From Arthrobacter sp. EpRS71 (GTDB lineage Bacteria; Actinomycetota; Actinomycetes; Actinomycetales; Micrococcaceae): DNA of 64,000 bases. Shown here piece after piece: positions 47,409 through 56,466 of this stretch; position 1 is the stretch's first letter; each line of letters begins with the position of its first letter. A program made the translations under genes and the position numbers. The stretch covers positions 434,001 to 498,000 of the forward strand of contig NZ_LNUV01000004.1 in NCBI RefSeq assembly GCF_001512285.1, given 5' to 3'. The notes beneath the pieces are model-generated. The model did no database searches. It saw only the letters and a program-made list of their open reading frames with translations, and had not been told where the DNA came from.

Positions 47409-48002
47409 TTAGTCGGGGTACTGTCCGCGCTTTACCTGGGGTTTGGGAAGGCGGAGCTTGCGGAATTGAAGGGCGCGCATGCAGCCGTACCAGATTGAGC
47501 CACGTTCCACTTCGCCAAACTTCTCCGTCAGGCGCTTACGAAGTTTGCGCGAGAGGATGAAGACGTCCACGAAGACGGCGAGGAACATGATCCAGAAGCC
47601 AATGAGGACGTAGCTGATGCCGGCGCTGGTGGGCGGAATGATCAGGGAAATCACCACGAACAGCAATGCGCCGAACATGAGGTACTCACCGAGGCTGAAG
47701 CGGGCATCGACGTAGTCACGCGTGTACCGCTTCTGGGGGCCCTTGTCCCGAAGGGGGAGGAATTTCTCGTCGCCTGTGTCCAGGGCCTGCCGCATTTTCT
47801 GCCGCTGATCCTGAATGGCTACCCTTTCGGCTGCCTTGGAAGCCTTGCGGTCGGTGGGAACCAATGGGCGCTTGCGGGCCGCTTCCTGGTCCTTCCGCTT
47901 GGGCGTTGGGGCGCCCTTTCCTGCACCGGGCTCCTGTGCGGTGGCGTAGGCCTGATCTACTACTGATTGAGCGCTGGGCTCTTCCTTTTTGCGTCCGAAC
48001 AC
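47409..48002 (-). CDS. DUF3043 domain membrane protein
   Basis: 197 residues. A highly charged N-terminal half (KKEEPSAQSVVDQAY, PKRKDQEAARKRPLV) is followed by YTRDYVDARFSLGEYLMF, two membrane helices (about 115-133 and 138-157) and a basic tail. This is the actinobacterial DUF3043 family, of unknown function. GTG 48002 is preferred because a -10-like TATTCT lies 6 nt upstream; an in-frame ATG at 48035 is the alternative. It is divergent from the M20 peptidase gene. Confidence 0.8.
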   Translation of the reverse strand: MFGRKKEEPSAQSVVDQAYATAQEPGAGKGAPTPKRKDQEAARKRPLVPTDRKASKAAERVAIQDQRQKMRQALDTGDEKFLPLRDKGPQKRYTRDYVDARFSLGEYLMFGALLFVVISLIIPPTSAGISYVLIGFWIMFLAVFVDVFILSRKLRKRLTEKFGEVERGSIWYGCMRALQFRKLRLPKPQVKRGQYPD

Positions 48003-48008
48003 CCATAC

Positions 48009-48014
48009 AGAATA
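48009..48014 (-). promoter_or_regulatory. Candidate -10 box of a leaderless promoter for the DUF3043 gene
   Basis: TATTCT on the minus strand, 6 nt before GTG 48002; no ribosome site at normal spacing. Confidence 0.45.
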
Positions 48015-48124
48015 CCCCTCTGAAAGGTGGTGCACGTTACGTGTCCGGTTTGCCGGTGCCCTGTGGCCCGCGTGCGGACCCGTTGTTCCGGCTGTGCCTG
48101 CTTCGGAGGGAGAATCCCCGGCGG

Positions 48125-48130
48125 TAAAGT
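48125..48130 (+). promoter_or_regulatory. Candidate -10 box of a leaderless promoter for the M20 peptidase gene
   Basis: TAAAGT is followed by 7 nt and the ATG at 48138; no Shine-Dalgarno. Confidence 0.45.
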
Positions 48131-48137
48131 GTGGCCC

Positions 48138-49571
48138 ATGACTTCAGCACATGCGGAGATCCCGCAGAACAAGCAAGGGCATCCAGGCTCCACTCCGGTC
48201 GAGGCACTGACGGCGGCGGTCAACGAATCCTTCGACGCCACGCTCGCGTCACTGGAAGACCTGGTGGCCATTCCGGGGATTGCGTGGGCAAGCTTCGATC
48301 CCAAGGAACTCGATCGGAGCGCCGACGCCGTCGCTTCCTTGGTTAAGGCGGCCGGCATGGAGGACGTCCGTATCCTTCGCTGCAACAAGCCGGACGGTAC
48401 GCCCGGTGGTCCTGCCGTCGTCGCGCGCCGACCCGCCGCCCAGGGCAAGCCGACCATCCTGCTTTACGCCCACCATGACGTCCAGCCCCCGGGGGACCGA
48501 AGCCTCTGGCACTCGGAACCGTTTGTCGCCGAAGAGCGGAATGGCCGCCTGTACGGTCGTGGCGCCGCCGACGACAAAGCAGGCATCATGGCCCACCTTG
48601 CCGCTTACAGCGCCGTGACGAAGGTTCTGGGGGAGGACTTCGGGCTGGGCGTGACCCTCTTCTTCGAAGGCGAAGAAGAAGCGGGGTCGCCCACTTTCCG
48701 GACCTTCCTTGAAGAGCACCAGGAACTTCTCCGGGCCGATGTGATCGTCGTTGCGGACTCCAGCAACTGGAAGGTGGGAGTGCCCGCACTCACCACGAGC
48801 CTTCGTGGCCTGGTGGACGGGACGTTCGAAGTGCGTGTCCTGGAGCACGCCGTCCATTCGGGAATGTTTGGCGGCCCCGTACTCGATGCTCCCACTCTCT
48901 TGTCACGGCTTATTGCGACGCTTCACGACGACCACGGCAATGTAGCAGTGGCCGGCCTCGTCAGCCGGGACGAGGTGGCTGTGGACCTCACCGAAGCGGA
49001 CTACCGGGCTGATGCATCAGTGCTCGACGGCGTGAGGCTTGCCGGCAGCGGAACCATCGCCTCGCGTTTGTGGACCAAGCCCGCACTCTCCATCATTGGA
49101 ATGGACGTCCCCGCAGTCGACGTCGCATCCAACACCCTTATACCGGCAGCCCGGGCGAAGTTCAGCATGAGGTTGGCTCCGGGCCAGGACCCTGAAGCCG
49201 CGATGGCCGCACTGAAACAGCATGTCGAATCCCATGCGCCGTTTGGGGCTCAGGTCACATTTACGCCGGGGGAGAGCGGCAACGCCTTCTCCACCGATAC
49301 AACATCGGCCGCGGCAAGGATGGCGCTTTGGGCATTGGGAGAGTCGTGGGGTGTCAAGCCGGTGGAAATGGGAATCGGTGGCTCCATTCCCTTCATCGCC
49401 GATCTCCTGGAGATGTATCCGGAGGTCCAGATCCTGGTGACCGGAGTTGAGGATCCCGATTCTCGTGCGCATAGCGCCAACGAATCGTTGCACATCGGTG
49501 ACTTCCGGCATGCCGTCCTGGCTGAGACCCTCATGCTGGCCCGGCTCAACGCTGAAGGCTTGGCGGAGTAA
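48138..49571 (+). CDS. M20 family metallopeptidase (dipeptidase, ArgE/DapE/CPG2 type)
   Basis: 477 residues. Metal site 1 is in ILLYAHHDVQPPGD (about 110-123), the bridging Asp in LYGRGAADDKAG, and the catalytic Glu pair in FFEGEEEAGSPTF (about 175). A lid or dimerisation domain is inserted at about 220-350. The length and motifs fit cytosolic dipeptidases better than DapE, which is shorter. The substrate is unproven. ATG 48138 is chosen because similarity begins there and a -10-like box lies 7 nt upstream. Confidence 0.88.
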   Translation: MTSAHAEIPQNKQGHPGSTPVEALTAAVNESFDATLASLEDLVAIPGIAWASFDPKELDRSADAVASLVKAAGMEDVRILRCNKPDGTPGGPAVVARRPAAQGKPTILLYAHHDVQPPGDRSLWHSEPFVAEERNGRLYGRGAADDKAGIMAHLAAYSAVTKVLGEDFGLGVTLFFEGEEEAGSPTFRTFLEEHQELLRADVIVVADSSNWKVGVPALTTSLRGLVDGTFEVRVLEHAVHSGMFGGPVLDAPTLLSRLIATLHDDHGNVAVAGLVSRDEVAVDLTEADYRADASVLDGVRLAGSGTIASRLWTKPALSIIGMDVPAVDVASNTLIPAARAKFSMRLAPGQDPEAAMAALKQHVESHAPFGAQVTFTPGESGNAFSTDTTSAAARMALWALGESWGVKPVEMGIGGSIPFIADLLEMYPEVQILVTGVEDPDSRAHSANESLHIGDFRHAVLAETLMLARLNAEGLAE

Positions 49572-49574
49572 GCT

Positions 49575-49589
49575 CCGGCGGCGCGCCGG
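49575..49589 (+). terminator. Short GC hairpin after the M20 peptidase gene
   Basis: CCGGCG-GCG-CGCCGG, a perfect 6-bp stem three bases after the stop. Weak candidate. Confidence 0.35.
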
Positions 49590-49612
49590 GAACAACCAAA
49601 TGCTCTCAGTGG

Positions 49613-49674
49613 TTACGTCAGAAGTTATAGCTAATCGTCTGCGCGACGTAGCATTAGCTATAACCCGTACGTAA
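49613..49674. repeat. Nested AT-rich inverted repeats upstream of erpA
   Basis: Perfect 12-bp arms GTTATAGCTAAT/ATTAGCTATAAC (49624-49635 with 49653-49664) enclose CGTC/GACG (49636-49639 with 49645-49648). They are flanked by outer arms TTACGT/ACGTAA (49613-49618 with 49669-49674). Each long arm carries a TAGCTA core. The AT content is unusual for this genome. It ends 61 bases before erpA. Likely an operator pair or RNA hairpin; no binding protein identified. Confidence 0.6.
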
Positions 49675-49735
49675 TTGGGTAAGGGCAGGCAGCGCTCCGG
49701 CGCCGCCGCCAAGAGCTTCATAAGAAGGTAGGCCA

Positions 49736-50128
49736 ATGAGCACTGCAACCAACGAAAACAGCACCGGAGCACAGCTCGTCACCAGCGACGACGAACTGGC
49801 CACGCACGAGGTCAATCTGACCGACGTTGCCGCGGGCAAGGTCCGCAGCCTCCTCGAGCAGGAAGGGCGCACAGACCTTCGGCTGCGCGTTGCAGTCCAG
49901 CCTGGTGGATGCTCGGGTCTGATCTACCAGCTTTACTTCGATGAGCGCCTCCTCGACGGAGATGCTGTGCGCGACTACGACGGTGTTGAGGTGGTAGTCG
50001 ACAAGATGAGCGTTCCTTACCTCAGCGGCGCAAGCATCGACTTCGAAGACACGATTTCGAAGCAAGGCTTCACTATTGATAACCCGAACGCCGGCGGGTC
50101 TTGCGCCTGCGGCGATTCATTCCACTGA
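49736..50128 (+). CDS. erpA: Iron-sulfur cluster insertion protein, A-type (ErpA/IscA)
   Basis: 130-residue A-type carrier that delivers Fe-S clusters to apoproteins. The three conserved cysteines are in PGGCSG and CACGDSFH. VNLTDVAAGKVRSLLEQEG starts the HesB fold after a 27-residue polar extension. ATG 49736 has AAGGTAGG upstream. Its position before ctaC is common in actinobacteria, and the Rieske protein of the nearby bc1 complex is a plausible client. Confidence 0.93.
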   Translation: MSTATNENSTGAQLVTSDDELATHEVNLTDVAAGKVRSLLEQEGRTDLRLRVAVQPGGCSGLIYQLYFDERLLDGDAVRDYDGVEVVVDKMSVPYLSGASIDFEDTISKQGFTIDNPNAGGSCACGDSFH

Positions 50129-50311
50129 TGTGAGCCATCGCCGCATGTCGGCGCCCCTTCGAGCGTGTTTGAAATCGTTCGGAGCCACGGCGCTGACATG
50201 TGCGCGAAAGCCGCGTGATAGCGGTAAGCTCTACATCGGGTAGTAAAACTTTTAGTGTGCCCGGTGAGCCTTCGGCCTGCCGGGAGACAGCAACAAGAGG
50301 AAGGGCCGTCT

Positions 50312-51184
50312 GTGAGTTCGCAGAACCGAACCGGCAGCCGACGCATAAAGATCACATCGATCACTGGCTTGGCACTAGCCGGCGCGTTGGTTTTGACCGG
50401 ATGTTCACCAGAGGTAGAGAAGGGTTGGCTGCCTACAGAGCGCGGCACGACCAACCACACTGACCGGATCATGGACCTCTGGGTCAACTCATGGATCGCC
50501 GCCTTGGCAGTCGGTATCATCACGTGGGGCCTCCTGGTCTGGTGCATCATCGCTTACCGTCGCCGCAAGGGCACCACGGGTTTCCCGAAGCAGCTCAGCT
50601 ACAACCTGCCGCTCGAGGTCTTCTACTTGACCATCCCGCTGTTCATGGTTTTGGTGTTCTTCTACTTCACCGACCAGGACCAGCGTGCAATTGATGACCG
50701 TTCCCAGCCTGCCGACGTCGTTGTTGACGTCCGCGGCAAGCAGTGGGCATGGGACTTCAACTACAAGCAGGGTGAGGTCATCAATGAAGACCTCCACGAG
50801 GCCGGCGTTCAGGCCCACCTGACCGGCAATGAGGTCGACAAGGAACTGCTTCCCACCCTGTACTTGCCCGTTGGCAAGTCCGTGGACCTGGAGCTGAACT
50901 CCCGCGACGTCATCCACTCATTCTGGGTACCGGCCTTCCTTCAGAAGCGCGACATGATCCCGGGCAAGACGAACTACATCAGGTTCACCCCCACCAAGGA
51001 GGGCACCTTCGATGGCAAGTGTGCCGAGCTCTGCGGTGAATACCACTCCGAAATGCTTTTCCGCGTCAAGGTTGTCTCCGAGTCTGAATTCCAGGCTCAC
51101 ATGGACAAGCTTCGCCAGGAAGGCAACACGGGCCTCCTCGGTGCGGAATATGACCGCAACCCGAACCTGAACGAATCCAAGTAA
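50312..51184 (+). CDS. ctaC: Cytochrome c oxidase subunit II
   Basis: 290-residue lipoprotein subunit of the aa3 oxidase. A signal peptide ends in lipobox VLTGC (Cys31). Two membrane helices (about 58-80 and 100-120) follow, then the CuA domain with [12 protein letters not shown] near 236-248. CuA accepts electrons from the bc1 complex. GTG 50312 has AAGAGGAAGGG upstream; the frame is open further back without a better start. Followed by ctaD after 10 bases. Confidence 0.96.
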   Translation: MSSQNRTGSRRIKITSITGLALAGALVLTGCSPEVEKGWLPTERGTTNHTDRIMDLWVNSWIAALAVGIITWGLLVWCIIAYRRRKGTTGFPKQLSYNLPLEVFYLTIPLFMVLVFFYFTDQDQRAIDDRSQPADVVVDVRGKQWAWDFNYKQGEVINEDLHEAGVQAHLTGNEVDKELLPTLYLPVGKSVDLELNSRDVIHSFWVPAFLQKRDMIPGKTNYIRFTPTKEGTFDGKCAELCGEYHSEMLFRVKVVSESEFQAHMDKLRQEGNTGLLGAEYDRNPNLNESK

Positions 51185-51194
51185 GGGAAGCGAC

Positions 51195-52919
51195 GTGGCT
51201 ACGTACACTCAATCCGCACCGGGGGTCCTCGAAGCTCCGGTAGTTCCTAAGTCCAAGGGGCGCATCGTCGTCAACTGGATCACCTCCACCGACCACAAGA
51301 CCATCGGTTACATGTACCTGATTGCGTCCTTTGTGTTCTTCTGCCTCGGTGGTGTCATGGCGCTGTTGATCCGCGCTGAACTGTTCGAACCCGGCATGCA
51401 GATCCTGCAGACCAAAGAGCAGTACAACCAGATGTTCACCATGCACGGCACTGTGATGCTGCTGATGTTCGCAACGCCGCTGTTTGCCGGCTTCGCGAAC
51501 GTCATCATGCCGTTGCAGATCGGCGCACCCGATGTCGCCTTCCCGCGTCTGAATGCTCTGGCATTCTGGTTCTTCCTCTTCGGTTCAACCATCGCCGTGT
51601 CCGGCTTCATCACCCCCCAGGGTGCTGCGTCCTTCGGCTGGTTTGCTTACGCACCCTTGTCGAACACGACGTTCAGTCCCGGCGTAGGTGGTGACCTCTG
51701 GGTCTTTGGCCTTGCGCTTTCCGGATTCGGAACCATTCTTGGTGCCGTCAACTTCATCACCACCATCATCTGCATGCGCGCACCGGGCATGACCATGTGG
51801 CGTATGCCGATTTTCACCTGGAACACGCTCGTCACAGCGATCCTGGTCCTGATGGCCTTCCCGCCGCTGGCAGCAGCCCTGTTCGCACTTGGTGCCGACC
51901 GCCGTTTTGGTGCCCACATCTTCGATCCCGAGAATGGCGGTGCGGTCCTCTGGCAGCACCTGTTCTGGTTCTTCGGACACCCTGAGGTGTACATCATCGC
52001 CCTGCCGTTCTTCGGTATCGTCTCGGAGATCTTCCCGGTCTTCAGCCGAAAGCCGATCTTCGGTTACAAGGGTCTTGTCTACGCAACGATCGCCATCGCC
52101 GCCCTCTCCGTCACCGTGTGGGCCCACCACATGTATGTGACCGGATCAGTGCTGCTGCCGTTCTTCGCCTTCATGACCATGCTCATCGCAGTACCCACAG
52201 GCGTGAAGTTCTTCAACTGGATCGGAACTCTATGGCAGGGCTCCATCACGTTTGAGACCCCCATGCTCTGGAGCATCGGCTTCCTTGTCACCTTCCTCTT
52301 TGGTGGCCTCACCGGTATCATCCTGGCTTCACCGCCGCTCGACTTCCACGTGTCCGACTCGTACTTCGTGGTGGCTCACTTCCACTACGTGGTCTTCGGT
52401 ACCGTTGTGTTCGCCATGTTCGCAGGCTTCTACTTCTGGTGGCCCAAGTGGACCGGCAAGATGCTCAACGAGCGCCTCGGCAAGATCCACTTCTGGCTCC
52501 TGTTCCTGGGCTTCCACGGCACCTTCCTGATCCAGCACTGGTTGGGTGTTGAGGGTATGCCGCGTCGTTACGCCGACTACATGCCGCAGGATAACTTCAC
52601 CTGGATGAACCAGTTCTCCACCATCTCCTCCTTCGTCTTGGGTGCTTCGCTGCTGCCGTTCTTCTGGAACGTCTACATCACCTGGCGCAGCAACAAGAAG
52701 GTTGAAGTGGATGACCCGTGGGGCTTCGGCGCTTCGCTCGAATGGGCAACGTCCTGCCCGCCGCCCCGCCACAACTTCACCTCCTTGCCCCGTATCCGCT
52801 CCGAGCGCCCGGCCTTGGACCTGCACCACCCTGAGTTGGCCCAGGTTCACACTGCCGAGGCCCCGTCACCCGCAGCAGCCGTTCTGGGTAACGCCGACCA
52901 AAGGGACGTCAGCAAATGA
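51195..52919 (+). CDS. ctaD: Cytochrome c oxidase subunit I (aa3 type)
   Basis: 574-residue catalytic subunit with 12 predicted membrane helices. Heme a ligands sit in [11 protein letters not shown] and AHFHYVVFG. The CuB/cross-link motif [10 protein letters not shown] is near 261, and HHMYVTG supplies the other CuB histidines. It reduces oxygen to water and pumps protons. Overlaps ctaF by 4 bases (ATGA). Confidence 0.97.
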   Translation: MATYTQSAPGVLEAPVVPKSKGRIVVNWITSTDHKTIGYMYLIASFVFFCLGGVMALLIRAELFEPGMQILQTKEQYNQMFTMHGTVMLLMFATPLFAGFANVIMPLQIGAPDVAFPRLNALAFWFFLFGSTIAVSGFITPQGAASFGWFAYAPLSNTTFSPGVGGDLWVFGLALSGFGTILGAVNFITTIICMRAPGMTMWRMPIFTWNTLVTAILVLMAFPPLAAALFALGADRRFGAHIFDPENGGAVLWQHLFWFFGHPEVYIIALPFFGIVSEIFPVFSRKPIFGYKGLVYATIAIAALSVTVWAHHMYVTGSVLLPFFAFMTMLIAVPTGVKFFNWIGTLWQGSITFETPMLWSIGFLVTFLFGGLTGIILASPPLDFHVSDSYFVVAHFHYVVFGTVVFAMFAGFYFWWPKWTGKMLNERLGKIHFWLLFLGFHGTFLIQHWLGVEGMPRRYADYMPQDNFTWMNQFSTISSFVLGASLLPFFWNVYITWRSNKKVEVDDPWGFGASLEWATSCPPPRHNFTSLPRIRSERPALDLHHPELAQVHTAEAPSPAAAVLGNADQRDVSK

Positions 52920-53317
52920 AAATCGAATCGTGGCTCTTCGGAGCCGGAGTCTTCTTCTTCGTCCCGGTAGCCATCGCTTATGGCTTCCTGACGGAATGGA
53001 ACGAGTGGGTGGGTGTCCTGGGCATCCTCCTCGTCGGTGGCCTTGCTGGCATGATCGGCGCATACCTCGGCTTCACGGGTAAGCGGATCGGTCTGCGTCC
53101 CGAAGACCGTCCCGACGCCGAGGTCCACGAAGGCGCCGGCGAGCAGGGGCACTTCAGCCCTTGGAGCTGGTGGCCGCTGGTTCTTGGTTTGGCTTGTGCC
53201 GGAGGATTCCTCGGCCTGGCGATTGGCTTCTGGGTGACGTATGTCGCTGGTGGCCTCGCCTTGATTGCTCTGGTTGGCTGGGTTTTCGAGTACAGCCGTG
53301 GCGACCACGCACACTAG
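52916..53317 (+). CDS. ctaF: Cytochrome c oxidase subunit IV, actinobacterial type
   Basis: 133-residue integral membrane subunit with four predicted helices in two pairs (about 5-25, 33-52, 83-103, 106-124) and the conserved start [15 protein letters not shown]. It is found in the actinobacterial bc1-aa3 supercomplex. Starts inside the ctaD stop; a strong terminator follows 20 bases after its stop. Confidence 0.93.
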   Translation: MKIESWLFGAGVFFFVPVAIAYGFLTEWNEWVGVLGILLVGGLAGMIGAYLGFTGKRIGLRPEDRPDAEVHEGAGEQGHFSPWSWWPLVLGLACAGGFLGLAIGFWVTYVAGGLALIALVGWVFEYSRGDHAH

Positions 53318-53336
53318 TTAACTGCTAACACAACGT

Positions 53337-53362
53337 TGGGCCCCACCTTTTGGTGGGGCCCA
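53337..53362. terminator. Terminator between ctaF and ptsH
   Basis: Perfect 11-bp inverted repeat TGGGCCCCACC with complement and a TTTT loop; it serves the end of ctaCDF and possibly ptsH. Confidence 0.75.
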
Positions 53363-53439
53363 TCGTCGTTAAGATCCGGGATGAGGGGCAATTCTGCGCA
53401 CGAGCCGATGCCGCCATGACGGATTGGCGGAAGAGGCTC

Positions 53440-53733
53440 TCAGTGGGCCTGTGTGGCCTCCAGGACGACCGAAAGGGCCAGTAGCGCTGCCTGAGCCTCT
53501 CGAAGGGTTTGATCGTCACTCAGGGCTTCTGGGGCCACTGCCAGAAATACTTCGCAACCCTTCTCAAAGTCTTCGGTCATAACCTCAAGGAGGGAGCGGG
53601 CGTCAACTGCAGGACCGTTTTCCTTGCGGATGGTTACCGGTAGGCCGGTTTCAGTGACGGCACGAACAAACACCGCGGCCGCCCGTGCGTGCAACCCAAC
53701 TTCGGCGGCAACGAAGGTCTTCTGTTCCGGCAA
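53440..53733 (-). CDS. ptsH: HPr phosphocarrier protein of the PTS
   Basis: 97-residue HPr. The phosphorylated His15 and Arg17 are in VGLHARAAA and a serine follows at 47 in DARSLLEVM, the position of the regulatory serine of HPr. It passes phosphate from enzyme I to sugar permeases. Start TTG 53733 with AAAGGAG 5 nt upstream. It is divergent from a dasR-like regulator with a dre-type palindrome between them, so control by N-acetylglucosamine status is likely. Confidence 0.93.
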   Translation of the reverse strand: MPEQKTFVAAEVGLHARAAAVFVRAVTETGLPVTIRKENGPAVDARSLLEVMTEDFEKGCEVFLAVAPEALSDDQTLREAQAALLALSVVLEATQAH

Positions 53734-53826
53734 CCCAGCTCCTTTGATACGCGACGGATTCCGTCTCTAAAAATCTTCCACAACAGCGTAGCCGCGAGGC
53801 TGGGCGTCTTCCACATCCGGCGGCGG

Positions 53827-53838
53827 TGGTCTAGACCT
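53827..53838. promoter_or_regulatory. dre-type DasR operator between ptsH and the dasR-like gene
   Basis: TGGTCTAGACCT contains the perfect 10-bp palindrome GGTCTAGACC, matching the core of the DasR responsive element consensus (AGTGGTCTAGACCACT type) in Streptomyces. It overlaps the expected -35 of the regulator's promoter and lies 94 bases before ptsH. Confidence 0.8.
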
Positions 53839-53853
53839 GTGATGCGGCTGATT

Positions 53854-53859
53854 TATCCT
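53854..53859 (+). promoter_or_regulatory. Candidate -10 box upstream of the dasR uORF
   Basis: TATCCT is followed by 6 nt and an ATG at 53866 that opens a short ORF, the leaderless geometry seen elsewhere in this window. Confidence 0.45.
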
Positions 53860-53865
53860 TGAATC

Positions 53866-53898
53866 ATGACTCAATTGCTGGAAGTCTGCCGTGGCTGA
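53866..53898 (+). CDS. Upstream ORF overlapping the dasR start (MTQLLEVCRG)
   Basis: Ten codons, ATG to TGA, ending 6 bases inside the regulator gene whose GTG is at 53891. The GGAAG ribosome site for the regulator lies inside the uORF. Translation of the uORF could couple or limit regulator synthesis. It is too short to judge by codon use. Confidence 0.4.
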   Translation: MTQLLEVCRG

Positions 53899-54679
53899 GG
53901 CTGCAAGCATTGCCGGTGACATCGACCGCGCCAGTAGCACCCCCATTTACGTGCAGCTCCGAGAAATCCTTCGGTCGTTCATTGCCCAGTCCTGTCCGCC
54001 AGGGTCCGCACTCCCTTCGGAAAGGGATTTATCCGAGCGGTTTGGGCTAGCGCGCATGACCGTTCGCCAGGCTATTGACGCCTTGGTCGGCGAGGAAGTC
54101 ATTGAGCGCGTGGTCGGACTTGGCACGTTTGTCAAGAAGCCAAAACTGGATCTGCAGGTGAAGCTGACCTCCTATAGCGAAGAGATGCAGCGTCGCGGGA
54201 TGGTACCTGCCGCCAAGGTCCTGAGCTTTGAGCAAATTGCCGCCAGCGCTTTCCTGGCCAGGGAACTGCAACTCGACGAAGGCACACCGCTGGTGAGGTT
54301 CCGTCGTCTTTTGCTGGCAGATAATGAGCCCATGAGCGTGGATGAAAACTTCATTCCCGCCCACCGGGTGCCCGGGTTGCTCGATGAGGCACCTCCAACT
54401 TCGCTGTACAACGTCCTCAGTGAGCGCTTCGGTCTGGTGATGGAGTGGGGTGAGGACATGATCGAGGCCACTGCGGCATCTCCCTCCACAGCCAGGCTCC
54501 TCAATGTTGACGTCGGATCGCCTCTGCTCAAGATTCAACGCCACGCCTTCGTTGCCCGTGCAATGGTGGACTACTCCGTCTCGTATTACCGGGCGGACCG
54601 ATACAAGCTCTGGGTGCCCCTGCAGCGGCCAGGCATTCGCCCCACACGGAACTATTCCTCGGGATACCGCACCCAGTAG
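53891..54679 (+). CDS. dasR: GntR/HutC family regulator, DasR-like
   Basis: 262 residues. An N-terminal GntR winged helix (about 18-85: IYVQLREILRSFIAQ, LPSERDLSERFGLARMTVRQA, GLGTFVKKP) joins a UTRA effector domain (about 90-255: LTSYSEEMQRRGM, ETSL-type EATAASPS, YYRADRYKLWVPLQRP). The layout and C-terminus resemble Streptomyces DasR, which senses glucosamine 6-phosphate and represses aminosugar uptake genes. A palindromic dre-type site upstream and divergent ptsH support this. GTG 53891 has GGAAG 6 nt upstream. The symbol is an orthology inference. Confidence 0.8.
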   Translation: MAEAASIAGDIDRASSTPIYVQLREILRSFIAQSCPPGSALPSERDLSERFGLARMTVRQAIDALVGEEVIERVVGLGTFVKKPKLDLQVKLTSYSEEMQRRGMVPAAKVLSFEQIAASAFLARELQLDEGTPLVRFRRLLLADNEPMSVDENFIPAHRVPGLLDEAPPTSLYNVLSERFGLVMEWGEDMIEATAASPSTARLLNVDVGSPLLKIQRHAFVARAMVDYSVSYYRADRYKLWVPLQRPGIRPTRNYSSGYRTQ

Positions 54680-54727
54680 TCGCTGGATTTTCTGAAGGCG
54701 CTGGACGCGTTCTGCACGGATTCGACG

Positions 54728-54776
54728 ACATAAGGGAAGGGCCCGGTCCACAGTGGACCGGGCCCTTCCCTTATGT
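54728..54776. terminator. Bidirectional terminator between dasR and qcrB
   Basis: 24-bp perfect arms (ACATAAGGGAAGGGCCCGGT and on) around a single central base, between convergent genes. The longest perfect stem in the window. Confidence 0.85.
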
Positions 54777-54792
54777 CTGAGTGCTGAACCCT

Positions 54793-56466
54793 TTAGTGGC
54801 TCAGGCTCTTCTGGTCTTCACCAGCTTCAATGGCCTCGTGGTGGCCATGAGCGTGCGCTGCTTCGAGTTCAGCCGGCGTTGCCGGGGCAACACGGTCTTC
54901 GAAGAACCAGCGGGAGAGTGCCGCGCGACGCTTCTCCTTGCCGGTGACAACGCCATGCTCGTTCGGCTGCGCCGGGATGGGTGCGGGCGATTCAAACCCG
55001 ACGAGCTTGTAGCGCTTGTACTCATCCAGCGGGGCGTGAACCTCGATGAACTCACCGTGGGGGAGTCGGACGATGCGGCCTGTTTCGCGACCATGAAGTG
55101 CGATTTCGCGGTCCTTGCGCTGAAGGGCCAGTGCGATTCGCTTGGTCACAATGAACGCGATAACGGGTCCGATGAAGAACAACGTCCTCAGCCAGTAGGT
55201 CACGTCGTTCAACGACACGTGGAAGTGCGTTGCGATGAGGTCGGATCCTGCCGCTGCCCACATCACGCAGTACCAGGTGAAGCCTGCAACACCAATCGCC
55301 GTGCGGGTGGGGGCGTTGCGCGGACGGTCCAGAACGTGGTGTTCGCGGTTGTCCTTGGTGACCCAGCGTTCAATCCAGGGGTACATGAACAGCACGGTGA
55401 AGATGATGCCAGCCGGCACAAGCGCCGGAAGCAGGACGTTCAGCGTCAGGGTGCGTCCGAAGATGACCCATTCGAAGTGGAAGTCATTGATGACACCAGG
55501 CATAAGGCGCAGGGCGCCGTCAACGAACCCGATGTACCAGTCAGGCTGGGTACCAGCCGAAACCGGTGAGGGATCGTAGGGGCCATAGTTCCAGATCGGG
55601 TTGATCGTGAAGGCTGCCGCCATGAGGGCCAGGACACCGAAGACGATGAAGAAGAAGCCACCGGCCTTGGCTGCGTATACCGGGCCGAGAGGGTAACCAA
55701 CGACGTTGCCGTCATTGCGTCCGGGGCCGGGGTACTGGGTGTGCTTGTGGACAACCACCATGAACAAGTGGATGACGATCATCAGGAGGATGAGGGCCGG
55801 TACCAGCAGGATGTGCAGGACGTACAGACGGCCGATGATGGCCGTACCCGGGAATTCTCCACCGAAGAGGAAGAACGAGGTGTACGTTCCGATGACCGGA
55901 ATGGACTTGATCACACCATCGATGATGCGCAGGCCGTTGCCGGACAGCAGGTCATCGGGGAGGGAGTAGCCGGTGAAGCCGGCAGCCATTGCCAGGATGA
56001 GCAGCACGCCGCCCACTACCCAGTTCATTTCACGGGGCTTGCGGAAAGCGCCAGTGAAGAAGACACGAAGCATGTGCACGCCGAGGGAGGCCACGAACAG
56101 CAGAGCTGCCCAGTGGTGAACCTGGCGCATGAACAGGCCACCGCGGACGTCGAACGAGATGTTCAGCGACGAGCTGTAGGCAACGGACATTTCGACGTTG
56201 TACAGCGGCGTGTAGGAACCCTGGTAGTGGGTTTCCGCCATGGATGGATCGAAGAAGAAGGTCAGGAAGGTACCTGACATCAGCAAGATGACGAAGGAGT
56301 ACAGCGCCACCTCACCGAACATGAACGACCAGTGGTCGGGGAAGACCTTCCGGCCGAACTCGCGCAGGATGCCGGAGCCGCCAACACGCTCGTCCACAAA
56401 GTTGGTGAAACTACCAACCTTGGTCTTCGGAACGAAGGGGGCTTCAGCTGTTGATGAGGCGCTCAT
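54793..56466 (-). CDS. qcrB: Cytochrome bc1 complex cytochrome b subunit
   Basis: 557 residues with eight or nine membrane helices. Heme b ligand histidines are in RQVHHWAALLFVASLGVHM and LLMIVIHLFMVVVHKH. The Qo-site loop and GPYDPSPVSAGTQPDWY follow, with an actinobacterial C-terminal cytoplasmic extension (about 430-557). It oxidises menaquinol and passes electrons to the Rieske protein and QcrC. ATG 56466 is preferred to GTG 56475 on ribosome-site spacing. It overlaps qcrA by 23 bases. Confidence 0.96.
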   Translation of the reverse strand: MSASSTAEAPFVPKTKVGSFTNFVDERVGGSGILREFGRKVFPDHWSFMFGEVALYSFVILLMSGTFLTFFFDPSMAETHYQGSYTPLYNVEMSVAYSSSLNISFDVRGGLFMRQVHHWAALLFVASLGVHMLRVFFTGAFRKPREMNWVVGGVLLILAMAAGFTGYSLPDDLLSGNGLRIIDGVIKSIPVIGTYTSFFLFGGEFPGTAIIGRLYVLHILLVPALILLMIVIHLFMVVVHKHTQYPGPGRNDGNVVGYPLGPVYAAKAGGFFFIVFGVLALMAAAFTINPIWNYGPYDPSPVSAGTQPDWYIGFVDGALRLMPGVINDFHFEWVIFGRTLTLNVLLPALVPAGIIFTVLFMYPWIERWVTKDNREHHVLDRPRNAPTRTAIGVAGFTWYCVMWAAAGSDLIATHFHVSLNDVTYWLRTLFFIGPVIAFIVTKRIALALQRKDREIALHGRETGRIVRLPHGEFIEVHAPLDEYKRYKLVGFESPAPIPAQPNEHGVVTGKEKRRAALSRWFFEDRVAPATPAELEAAHAHGHHEAIEAGEDQKSLSH

